This document shows, piece after piece, positions 13,701 through 25,400 of a DNA stretch of 64,000 nucleotides. Source of the DNA: Penelope pileata (lineage: Eukaryota; Chordata; Aves; Galliformes; Cracidae); NCBI GenBank assembly GCA_013396635.1, contig WBMW01005029.1:208090-272089 (forward strand), given 5' to 3'. The translations under genes and the position numbers were made by a program. Each line of letters starts with the position of its first letter. The first letter of the stretch is position 1. The notes beneath the pieces are model-generated. The model was not told the origin of the DNA. It saw nothing but the letters and a program-made list of their open reading frames with translations, and made no database searches.

Positions 13701-16700
13701 AAGAGAAAACAGGAAAAGAATTAAAACACTATGTCTTTGTTGTTTCATTTCCTTTACTACAGAGTGCAATCAATACTTTACAACAGGGTTAATATGGTCT
13801 CTTCAAACATGCTATTATTCTTTCAAAATAGCACAATAACTTTATTAGTTATGCTGTCTGCAGTCTTTCCAACATGACAGGCTTGTGTGGGTGTTCAGAT
13901 TGTAAGTAATTTTCTTGGTGCCCTCTGTTGGAGTATTTTCTGTGAGCGCTAACAATAGCAGCTAGAACTACACAGCTGCATGAAATTTGAGTGGTGGAAG
14001 TTCTAATTCTAATTAGTATAATTAACACAAACAAAAAAAGTCCCACACTGAGAGACTTACTGTTTCTGCTCCGTAGTTATTGAATATTCAGGTTGAATAT
14101 TCAGTTTTGTTTTGTTTTTTTTTGTTTTTGTTTTTTCCAGCTACAGTGACATTCAGGTGCACTGAAAAGTATTTTAAATCATAGCCTCGAGACTGATCTG
14201 ATAAGTAGTTGTTTCTGTTCTGTCTGGTACCTTACTTTTGGAAAGCATCTATTTTGTTAGCAAATACATATGAGTAAGCATTGGCCCTATTTGGTGTAGC
14301 AAGAGAAAAAGCACATCTTACTTCTGTTTTCAGATCGCTTTTGTGTCCACAAGGCAAGAACGGAGATTACTTCATTTGTGAGAGAATCAAAGCTGAGAAA
14401 GTTTGGAAATAACCCAAGTGAACTGGCCACGTGGCTGTAAGGCTCAGTCCAATGGCCCATAGGCTGATCCAGCCTTTGCAAAGCAAATATGTCATCAGAC
14501 ATTATTTGGGGAGATTTGAGTCTTATTGACACAGGGACTGATATAACTTTGTCCACATTCTAATCCCAAGCAATTTTTCTTTTTCTTTTCTCCTCTCCTC
14601 TCCTCTCCTCTTCTTTTCCTTGTTCAGGTCTTGACATTCAAACTATTCAGACACCACTATTTCTGTTTATAATCCTGCCGAGTATCCCGACAGGACAATT
14701 TTTCATTTGTCTTTGATCATGCATATAACCTTGGTAAAAAGGAAGAAATGTGATATTCTTGATTGTAATGAGAAGTACCCTAACTGCAGGTAGCTACATT
14801 CGTGTAGTAAAGTGCTATTCAGCACTGCTTTAGAAACTTGTCTCAGGACTATCCAGCACTGCTGAATAACAGTGTCACCTATGTGGCTATTCTCAACGGA
14901 AGAAATAGGTTAGATGTCATAATTCAAGAGGAGACTAATCAACACAGAAAGACCAGATATGTTGGCTGTTGCTTGTGAAAATGGAAGCATTGAAGAAAAA
15001 TTATCTTCTGCAATTAGGTCTATGTTGGGCAATCCAGACTGCCTCACCTGCCAAAGTCGGAAGCGGTCATACCTGCACAAAGTGATAATTTTTCTATCCC
15101 TTTTCTTGTCAAGATTGAGTCAATCACCATATGACAGACCACCCATGTGTAACAAGATGTATGTCTGGTGGGAGCTGATATGAAACCTGCAGATGGGCTT
15201 ACTGTCTTTGAAAAGCAAGTAATTTTCCATTAATACTTCCTGCAGAGGATAAGGCCCTGGTATCTTTCAGATGAGCTGTAATTAGGACATTATTTGAGGT
15301 CTCAGATATTGTCTCTGATTACTGTGCAAGTCATAGTCTTTTTCTAAATTGCCCTTTCATCTTTCAGTCTGGCTTTATGTCTGGTTATAGCACTGAGTGA
15401 ATCACTCATGTTAATTAATAGTCAACATATTAGCTGCATCAGTTGCTTATATTTTTTCTCCCTCTGTCAGCCTCACCTCAAAGATCCATTATTAATAGTA
15501 AACTGTTTTTATAGAAGCATCCACTTAAAGGTATGCAAATATGTATAAAAACTCAAACCCACAAAGCATAGAAACTAAAGAAAAATAGAATTAAGGACCT
15601 TATTACTCCCTCTGAATCTCTGTAACAACATGTAATTCTCAACACAAGAATTTTGAGGCAACTTACCTCTTCCTTAGAGATTTCTTACTCTTTTTAAGTG
15701 GTCCAGGAACAAGTACTTTCTCAGCTGTTTTAAAATGAAACAAGTATAACATTTGTGATAGCATTTTTTTTTTTTATGCAGCAGGATCTAACTTTGACAC
15801 ATAATTAATAGGATTGATATATCACAAATGTATATTGCTCAATTATAATATTTTGAAATATTCATTTGGGCTCTGGCAGTTCATCTGTATTTCTTTTCAG
15901 GTATTTCTTACATGATCACTTACCCCTTAAGTAATTATTAAGAATCAGCTGGTCTGAAATAGAATATGTAGTTCTTGGTATGGATTTCATATAAATGAGG
16001 TATTCTCCAAGAATTCGAATAAAAGAAGAGTTAGATGTACAGAAAGAAAGAGTTAGATATACAGAAGAATGAAAGGTGCACAAGCATCAGTGAATTACTA
16101 GTTATATGCTGTCATATGCAGACTTTCTTAGTAGGAATTGCGAAGAGTTTAGGTTTTAGAGATCAAGATGTTTGCAAGAGTCTTCTGAAGGATGTAAGTA
16201 GGGCTGAGGGTCTGCGAGGAAAGGAGGAAAGAGACACCTATCAGGGGAAAGCTCAGGAGAATTTCTTCTGAATAAACAGGAAGACCAAAGATTGAGAAGG
16301 TCTGACATGAGGGCAGTGCACCATATACCCTGATATGTATGATGATAGTGAGAGACCACTGGACAGAGAATCACGCTTCTCAAATATGATGCAAAGAGCT
16401 TGTTAAGATGATTTTCTTATGGCTGATCAAGGGAATTGCAAGCCGAGTTCTCACTGATTTGTCCTGTCGGAAACTGGGCTCCATGTGTCAAGTTTTCATG
16501 CTACCTTACCAGACAGAAACATTCTGAGTGCACAGGCTTTGGTGCTCATTTTCCCTCCAAGTAGCAATATCCTTGGTCTAGAGGAGATAAAAGCAGTAGG
16601 TGAGAAGTGATGAGATGTATCTGATTACACTGCATGTACACCTGCACTTAATTGATAGAGATCATACAGTTAAAAAAAAAAAAGAAAGAAAAAGAAAAAC

Positions 16701-18578
16701 AGAAAACAGTCTTATGCTTTTTTTATTCTTGATGCTCCTCAAGAGGCTGCTTGCATGAACCTCTGTCAGGACACAGTGCACTGCAGCACAAAGATATCAT
16801 CACTTCTTACTACCTGTTACTGAGCCCTGGCAAAATATAACTGTGCATTAACTAACTCAGGTAGGAGCAGATTGCCTTATCCTCCAGTCACTTGGAGCAG
16901 GCTGAGGTTGTAGGGAAGAAGGTGAGGCATGTAGCCATGCTCCATACCACTGGCTCAGTAGAGTGCAAGGAGGTATCTTAAAACATTTAATTCTTTTGAA
17001 AGTGAATATATCTCTGTGTCTTACATGGTCACTTCAGTCTTCAAGTATTTTCTGATTTGCTTCTCTTTCAGTCTTGCAATAGCCAGTAATAAATAACTTT
17101 AGTCAGGAGCAGTAAAGACAGAAAAATAAAATTGTAGCTAGTGTACCGTATGTTGATCTGCAGCTAGGATGCAGACCCTGCCTTCAATAACACCTGTGTG
17201 AAACAGCTCTGCTATCCACCTGCCATCAAAGTTTTCTCTTCGGAAAAAGGAACATATACTTCTATATCTGAGTTCACTTGAGGTAGATGCTCTAGAGGGG
17301 CCAGTTCTAGCATTACTTTTCCTGTAAACTAATACCAATAATCAGTAAGACTTCAGATTTGCCAGTAAAGCTTGTTGTATAGAATGGCACTGTATCAAGT
17401 ATTTTGTGTGCAATTTCTATGAAACAAACCTAATTTTTAACCCCTTAGTTTTGGAAGCAATAGACATACAACATTCTTGTCCTCATTGAGCATTTACATT
17501 AAACTGATCAGTGAGTTCTGTAGTTCATGGGAGAGAGAATGCTTAGATAGGAGCCATTTTTGAATTACCACAGAAGTATGTGTCATGGTTCTGTGGCTGA
17601 GCTGGTCACAGCATTTCAGTAGTATATTTTTTCTGTTGAAATATGATGTTTTACGTGTATCATTTCAGCATTCTGAGAGAGGCTCTTACGTCTCCAGATG
17701 GCCATTAGTACAAGCACCTGTCATGGAGGAGCTCTACGTTTGGTTCTCATTTCTGAGGCTTTCACGTGTGCTTCTCAATAGCATCAACACGAAACAAGGA
17801 GAGATCCTTTGTTCCGTGTAGACATTATAGCAAATGGACTCATAATTGCTTTCCAAGTCAAAATGTACTTAGTAAGTTCCAACATCATATCAGTCATATG
17901 CAAGAATTCAGGAAGTATTTATACCCTTTTGGACTGGAATCATATTTAAGTCATACTCATTAAATTGATTGATTCCATAAACTGTAAGTTTTTGGGAAGT
18001 CAAGCATACATCTGGATTTTCTCTTTCCAAAACACAGGAAAAGGTTCAGTAAGGGAACTGATGCCTCTTTGTCCTGTTCCAGAAACAAATATATGCAGTT
18101 CTTTTGCCTTTTGTCTGTGGCCCTTATTGAGAACATTTATACCATACACGTTGCCATATCTTGGTTTGCATGTTGTGTTTTAAGATCATTAAAGAAATAA
18201 AGCTATTTGTTTTTAAGATAAACTCACCTCACGACATAGTCACCCTTTAGATATCCATTTATTTTAAATGGCGTAGTGCAAAGAATGTTATTTATTTAGT
18301 AACTGCAGGTCGAACAAAATTATATTAGCATGGCTTTCAGGATATGTAATTGGTATTATAGCATCTCCCAGCCTTGTCCTGGGGCAGAGCCACTTGGTGT
18401 TTCACATCATGTCCTCAATGCAGAAGAACCCCTTATTAAAATATGCAATATTTTAGGAAAAATAACGCCAACCAGGAACATACAGATCAGGCATTAAAAT
18501 AAAATAGAGTCTGAGTGACTGACCACCCTGCTGGTTTTAAGTATTCCTTCATTCAAAGGAATACTGGAACTTTTTAAG
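1739..18578. other. Long AT-rich gene-free stretch (intron or intergenic)
   Basis: I see no gene or RNA that I can support. Open frames are short (under 105 codons), overlap on both strands and match no family I know. Features noted are a (TCTCC)n pyrimidine repeat near 14588-14612, poly-T/TTTTG tracts near 14100-14140, and a short run of related CTAAGGTCTRC-type units at about 11645-11682. A possible highly decayed amniote repeat near 9197-9240 was too weak to call. TAATTA/ATTAAT-rich blocks around 8880-8970 could be conserved noncoding sequence, but that is a guess. Confidence 0.5.
14588..14612. repeat. (TCTCC)n pyrimidine microsatellite
   Basis: Four to five perfect TCTCC units sit within a longer pyrimidine-only stretch of about 14575-14620. 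It is a simple repeat with no gene attached. Confidence 0.8.
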
Positions 18579-19136
18579 TACAAGGACTGCTCTGAAAGTA
18601 ATGCCTCCTATTTTATTATATTGGCTCACAATGTCAGAGGCAGATGTTGGTGGTATGGCAGTAGAGGCTGAACGTTCGCATCAATATTCCATTACATTTT
18701 GATGCCATGCAACAGATGGCAGCAGAGGGACAGTCTGACTAAATGATGTCTGACATGGGAGCGCGAATGAAGAAAAGGTGTGGAATTGAATTTCTTCATG
18801 TGAAAAAAATGGCACCCATTGACATTCATTGATGCTTGCTGAACATTGATGGAGACCAAACAGCGGATGTGAGCACAGTGAGGCAGTGTTGGTGCGTTTC
18901 AGCCATGGCGACAGTGACAGTGGGGCACCTCCACTGGTGCAGGTTATTGTGAGTGCAGCATTCAGGCTCTTGTTCATTACTGGTGAAAATGCACAGCTAG
19001 TGGTGGTGATTGTGTTGAAAAAGAGTTTTTTGTAGCTGAGAATGTGCTCTATCAAATAGCGTTATTATACTTCTTGTATCTGTTGTAGTTTCCATGGAAA
19101 TAAATAGGAGGCATTATTTTCAGAGCATCAGACATA
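18579..19136 (+). mobile_element. Galluhop-type mariner transposon, internally deleted, with TA target duplication
   Basis: A Tc1/mariner-class DNA transposon of the Galluhop kind known from chicken. Both ends carry an inverted TGCTCTGAAARTAATGCC motif continuing into CTCCTATTT. Each copy lies seven bases inside a TA, so the element body is 18581-19134 (554 bp) flanked by TA at 18579-18580 and 19135-19136. Plus-strand conceptual reading shows transposase remnants: an N-terminal helix-turn-helix part with MKKRCGIEFLH and MAPIDIH near 18770-18815, then a C-terminal scrap with the mariner-like KCTASGGDCVEK pattern near 18985-19025. The catalytic DDD core between them is absent and the frames contain stops, so it is a non-autonomous deletion derivative. 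A 124-codon minus-strand open frame here is a shadow. Confidence 0.92.
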
Positions 19137-22100
19137 CTTAAGATTTTGGTTTCCACATACTCTGAAGAGGAAAAATAGCTCACAAATAAATTTATCTACT
19201 CCTACAAGTTCTTGATTACATTTAAATTCCTCTGAAGACTAGAATATTTGCAAAATATGTATTTCTTCGTCTCCTAATGTGAAAAGGAGCTTCTTGTTTG
19301 TGCTTCTCTTCCTTTTTTTTTGCTTTTGATTCACATAACATTTCTAATGTTTTTAGTTTTTGGTTTTTTTTCATTTTAAAGTACCTTTACACTGCCAAGA
19401 GGTTGTAAATGGTAGAGAAAAGCAGGATAGAATATCAATTTGTTGATGCTCCTGCTGGTATTTGTGACTAGATGCTGAGGACAGGCTACATAAGGTCTGT
19501 GGTGGGTGCACTGTCCCCTCTTTCTGGTGCTGCTGAAGCCCCATTAAGCACCTTTGTGGTATGGGAACACATTATCCCTTCCCGTCCCCAGAGTGCACAT
19601 GTGCCTGTACACAGCACAGCTCCAGATGTGTGGGGTTGTATGGCCCACCCTCAGCTGGTGTAAGTCAGTCAGTGCTGCCCATCCAGCAGTCCATATATAC
19701 CTGCTGTGAACAGACATTGTGCATTATGTATCAGTGTGAAACTACATTCCTGTGATATAGGAACCTAAACAGTAAAATTAAAGTTGTAGTCACTTGCTCC
19801 CCTTGACATAGGAAATATGGTGCTTCATTACATGTTTATTTTTAGTGCATGTACAATGCAACACAAGGGATTTAAAGTTGCCATGGGAACCATAACTTTG
19901 AATTCGTGACTTTTCATGCATTCTTTTTTCTTTTCTCCTGGTAAAAAAATAAAGTGTACAGAAAGATCATGGACAAAAATATTGGTCAGAACTCTAGTTA
20001 CTGCTGCACTCATATGATTAGGATCAGAAAGAGAATAACAAATCTAAAATCATGTCTGTCTTAAACAGCAAACAAGATTATGATTGACGAAACATGATGA
20101 GTTTTAATACAACTAAATGAGTCTGGGAACAGGTTCCCAAATTGCTGTATACATATCTGCCTCAAATTTCATATGTCTGCCCCAAATTTTGTTGAACTGA
20201 TACCTGTGATCATTCATCCACCACTCTGTTGCAATGGAAAAACAAATAGCTGTCAAAAAGAACAGAAGAAATGGATTTATACTCCTATGAAGAGATTCAG
20301 CCTTAGCTATTGAAGATGGTAAAAGGTTACTTCTTTATATCTGCTGATTTTTTTTAAATCTTTTTCTTCTATCTCCAAACAAGTTTACCCAAAGGCAGTT
20401 CTATTACATCTTATTGCCCAGATACATGGTAGCCTATAAAGAAAGTGAATGATATGACCACTGTCTTATTTTGTAACTCTAGAAGCATACAAATTCAGCA
20501 GAACGTTAACAGACACTTTTAAACAAATTGTGCTTATGTTCATTATCGCCCATTAAGGAGACATTCTTCTTTCAACTATGCATTCTGACTCCCTGGAAAA
20601 TGGAGATTTCACTACTGTCCTGTGGGCTGCGGGGAAAAAGTACCGGTGACTTATAATTTGTCTTCAAACTCTCCGAAGAGAATTGGTACTAGTGGGAAGG
20701 TTCATTGCTGTACTTTTGCCTTCCATCTAGCCATAATCCTCGCCTGACATAACCCCATCTGTGTGAATTTTACGCCTGATACAGTTAAGAGCTGTGGGAA
20801 GAAAGTCTGAGGCCTTATCTCAGAAGGTTTTATTTACAAACAGTGGACAAACAAGCATTAGCCTTGATGAGCATACGGTACTTTGGCTGCCATCTACCAG
20901 TTTCTGAAAAACAGTGAGTAACTATTTACAGTGAATAAACAATTTTACAAACTATTCAAACTACACAAGTTGACCCCTGTATGGGTGGTTCTGACAGGTA
21001 ACAGAACACTAGTGCTTTATTACTTCTGGGTTTTATTGGATGGAGGTGTCACCAAAGAACCTTCCAGGGAGAGATAAGCACGACCTTTAATATAAAGAGA
21101 TGCAAAAATTTAGTTAAGCATAGAAGTAACTGGCAAATATGCAGGTGGTATTTACAGTGCTCACAGATGCAGTATAAAATCTTTCTGGGTAACAGTCTAT
21201 TAGCATCAAAGTAGCATCTAGGGAAGTGTGCAGACATTGTACCAGACATTTCCCTGACAAATTCAGGCCACTTGCAATTGCTGATAGGGCCTGAGTTCCT
21301 TTAGTGGCATCACAGGTCTATCTCAGCAAGTGTATTGTAGGCTGAGTACATAAATAATACATAAATAATAAATAATATCCAGAACTGTGCTATTCTGTTC
21401 ACATTTTCCCTGTGAACAGCATTCTATAAAGGTCAGTGCCATTTTTATCTGATGCAATGCTGAAGTAATCTATAGCCACCATTCAAGATACCTGTGAATC
21501 ATCTCCCTGTTTGCTTGCTATCCCCTTTCTTTCCAGCAAGGACAGCACAGCTGTGTCTAACCGTGGCTTGTTGTCATGTTGCTTCTCTCGCAAGAACATC
21601 CATCTTAAGACTGCACTAAAACAAGCCTGGGCATGATTCTACATTCCCTCTTCCGAGCAACCACTTGTAATTGATCTGTTCTGCCACTGTTGCCTTTCTC
21701 TTGGACAGCATAACATTTAAGGTTTTGTTGTAAGCTACCTTCACTGAGAAACAGCAGGTTTTCTTGCAAGCTACCTTTATTGAGAAGTACAGCAACAATC
21801 ATTTTCTGCTTTCTTTGTAAGTCTACTGGTAGATCTATCATTGGGAAAACTGTAAGGATTCCAGTCTTCTAGTTTTGTATACTTGATCTTGCTAACTTTA
21901 CTGCAGCAATATCCAAGGAATCCTGGATTTCCCCATGCTGTCAGTTCTCCGTCATTGATCTTCATACAAATTCTCTGTGTGGAGGAAATCCTGGACAACA
22001 GGACAGCCTCTGTAAGGCATGCTTTTCTCAGACCACTGCCCTCAGTGCTGATCTGCTACTCTACTGAGAGTGCCATCAGTTCTCTTCATCTTTGTACAAA

Positions 22101-22180
22101 TCAAAATAATGTGAAGAATTCACATGGCCCCTTTTAAAATCTGATTACAACTAATTACTTAGGTTAGTTTCTGTTGATGA
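19137..22180. other. Gene-free AT-rich stretch
   Basis: No gene is seen. It contains a short imperfect tandem duplication at 21721-21794 and a small AATA/ATAAATA-rich patch near 21350-21378. Remaining open frames are short and unrecognised. Confidence 0.5.
21721..21794. repeat. Imperfect two-copy tandem duplication
   Basis: Two diverged copies of a 36-38 base unit lie head to tail. Unit 1 is at 21721-21756 and unit 2 at 21757-21794. Both begin GGTTTT, share the core AAGCTACCTT and end in ACAGCA. The differences are mostly substitutions plus a two-base indel. No function is evident. Confidence 0.8.
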
Positions 22181-22471
22181 GAAGAAAGAAAGAAAGAAAG
22201 AAAGAAANNNNNNNNNNNNNNNNNNNNNNNNNNNNNNNNNNNNNNNNNNNNNNNNNNNNNNNNNNNNNNNNNNNNNNNNNNNNNNNNNNNNNNNNNNNNN
22301 NNNNNNNNNNNNNNNNNNNNNNNNNNNNNNNNNNNNNNNNNNNNNNNNNNNNNNNNNNNNNNNNNNNNNNNNNNNNNAGGAAGGAAGGAAGGAAGGAAGG
22401 AAGGAAGGAAGGGAAGGAAGGGAAGGAAGGAAGGAAGGGAAGGAAGGAAGGAAGGGAAGGAAGAAAGAAAG
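22181..22471. repeat. Purine microsatellite, (GAAA)n to (GGAA)n, with assembly gap
   Basis: GAAA units run from 22181 to 22207. They are followed by 170 undetermined bases (22208-22377), then GGAA/GGGAA units from 22378 to about 22471. The open frame that seems to cross it is an artefact of repeat plus N. The change of unit from one side of the gap to the other means the array is compound. Its true length is unknown. Confidence 0.95.
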
Positions 22472-25400
22472 ACTGTATATTAGGGATTATTAGAGAACTC
22501 GGGACATTTTAAAAGGATATTTTGCTCTGCACTGTAATCCTTTTCCCTTGCATTCATAACTCAAGGTCTGTCCTCCACTGCACTGTGGAGCCCAAGAGAA
22601 AGTTGAATATAATGCTGCTTTGTGCTCCCTTCTGCCAGCTCTAGCTCTGTACTCTGTTCCAGTCTTGTGTTTGTACACAGAAGCATAAGCATCATTCATA
22701 GCGGCAGAAGCAAATGTGGATGAGCTGAGTCCCTTGTGGATGTGGAGCCAGAGGGCATGATCAAGCGTGTAGTTGTTGACTGATGGCTCTTTCACACAAT
22801 CTGAATCCGAAGTAATTCTTCCTACTAGATTAGTTCATTTTATTGTTGCAACAAAACTGCTTGGTTTTCATTTGTGTAATGCGGCTGCTAGAGAGGGTGT
22901 GCATAAAAGTTGTATCTGAGAGCAGTGAAATGCGTAGTATTAATGTGACCATGATGTCGTCTTATTAGTCAGACAACTTGTCCTTTTTTGTCAGGGAGTA
23001 GCAAAGATCTGTCAAGGCCCAGTTTAATCTACTCCCTGTAATAGGATTTGTCTGTAGCTTGAGGAAACAGAAGCTTGTAATGCATGGGGTTATTAAGACT
23101 GGGATGTAAGCTATTTGAGACTCTTTAATAAAATATAATATCAGTATATTCAATGAATATGGAAAAAGGGATCTAAATATTTCTTGTTACAACCTTGAAG
23201 TATCTTGGGAAAGGAGAATGGTACTAATTAAAATGAGGGTAAAAAGCAACAGCTCTCTGAATTCTAGCCTTCCTCAAAGTTAAATATTGATGTAAGCTAG
23301 AGTTCAATTCAAGAATCTCATTGCCACTCCTGTAACCATTAAACTAAATCCCTGCCCCATTCCAAGACAAGGTTAATGTATTTCAGGAACCTTGTGAACA
23401 ACAGCTTTAGTTGCTTTCATGTACACCCATGCGTAGCCCTTTTGCAAACAAGGCAGTTTTAAACACGGAAAGATAGAGCTGCCAGGAGGTACAAAGTATT
23501 CTGCCCCGTGAATTGCCTCACTTCTGATGTAACAAGCACTGAGACAGTTCGAAGCATGTGCAGTCCCAAATCTCACTCACTTCCTCCCTCAGTGTCTTGA
23601 CAGGAAACACAAAAATCGAAAGCTTTAATTGCCTCTTTTTAGAGGGAGTTTCGTGTCCAGAGCAAGCAGTCAACACAAAGTGATTGAATTTTTTTTATTT
23701 TGTGTTTATTTATTTATTTATTTGTGGGTAGAGCCATTAGGAACAGGGCTGTTTTGTATCCTCCTTAGCATTATGGTACACTGTGGTCAGAAACAGAATG
23801 TACAGGTAATAATAATCATTCACAAACAGTTACACCCATCACAGCCACATCAGGCTCACTAACATGTACAATCAAATCCCTGTTTTTGGAGATTCCTGGA
23901 ACTGGAATAAATTAAAATAAACTAAAATTGGCATCTTTTAGTCAATAACACCTTGCCAGCTCCTCTACAACATCAAATTCACTGTTTATCTTGCTGATTA
24001 ATATGACCTTCTCTGTGTTATATCTAAACAAGCTAAATATCTAGATTGCTATTCACTGCCAAAATGTTGCTAAATCTACTGGACTGAAATAATAAATAAT
24101 CAACCTGGGGCACCTCTGCTAACTTGGAGTGAGTTACTCTGTAAGTACTCCCCAGTTGTGGCACTCCAAAAAGCACTGCAGGAGAAAACATATTTTGAAA
24201 CCAGCTGTCCTTGTTCCTATCTCTGGTTGCCTCTGAGTAGAAAGTCTAGATTCAATTTTCTGAATGCCTGGCTTACAGGCTCTGCCTGCATGCAAAATAT
24301 AGGTAGTGCTCGGTTGGTGGAAGGAGAGTAAAATGGGGTGAAAGGGGCAAATTTCACTTTACGTTTGTCGGGGTCGGGATGCTTTCATGTACCTGCAGGA
24401 TTTTGCAAGAATGGAAACATATAGGAAAAAAGATGGTAATTTTTTTTTTTTAATCAGAAGATAATTATTTTGGGTTTGCTATTATGAAATAAAAATTTTC
24501 TTTAAACAATTATTAAAAAATGACAAAAAAAGACAAAAAGAGGATTTTTCCCTAAGGAATTACCTTAGTGTAACTAAGAATTCATTATTATTAACTTGAG
24601 TTAATCTGAAAAACAGGAAAGCTGAGCTCCCCCTGTAAAGTTATTTGCTGAAGGAATTAGGCCAGGATTTTGTCTCAGATAGACAGAAAGGAGGAAGGGG
24701 GTGTGTAATTTTCCCCTTAGTTTTATCTGAGGCAAAATCATTGTAACCTGGCCTGTGGAGAGTCAGCAGAGTGGTATTCGGTAGCCTGACCCATCCTCTG
24801 TCAGGAAGCTTATGCACATTGGGAACTGAATGGTGAGGATAGAACTGCAGTGGTAGAACTGCTCTGGAGGCTTAAATTGGACTTCACCAAAGAGGAACAC
24901 GTCTCTATCTGTACTCCTTCCCTGAGGCCTTTCAGGTTACTCCTCCAAATCCTTCTTTCCAAAGCAGATATTACCTCTTTTTTATTAGAGAACGTGAAAC
25001 ATAAAACATCTTTTTATTGCCAGTCTGTTTTGGGTCCCAAAGGTTTTGCTTATGATGAGTAACATGACATCCAAAATATTTCATAACTTCCTGAAGAAAT
25101 TTGAAGTCAGTAATTTTCAGTGAATCCTAGCATAACAGAGAATATAACAGATTGAGAGCCCTGCTCTCACAGGGACCTCCAGAGCACAGGACTGAGCCGT
25201 GGCCAGGGGACAGTGACAATGAAGGTTATGCATCTGTGACTCAGGGAAAGCAGAAGTTCTAAGATGCCTTAGCTCTCTGTGCAGTCACAAAACTTAGCCT
25301 GAAGGAAATATTAAGGAGGGAAATGGCATTTATTCTTTCCCTTTCACAGAGATGAGCATTTTTCCCAGCTCTGTATCCCAGCTGTGAATCCCTCTCTGTA

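Noticed and set aside
18681..19055. 124-codon minus-strand frame
   Set aside because: It lies wholly inside the mariner element, whose transposase remnants read on the opposite strand.
22174..22512. 112-codon Lys/Glu/Gly frame
   Set aside because: It is made of microsatellite and undetermined bases.
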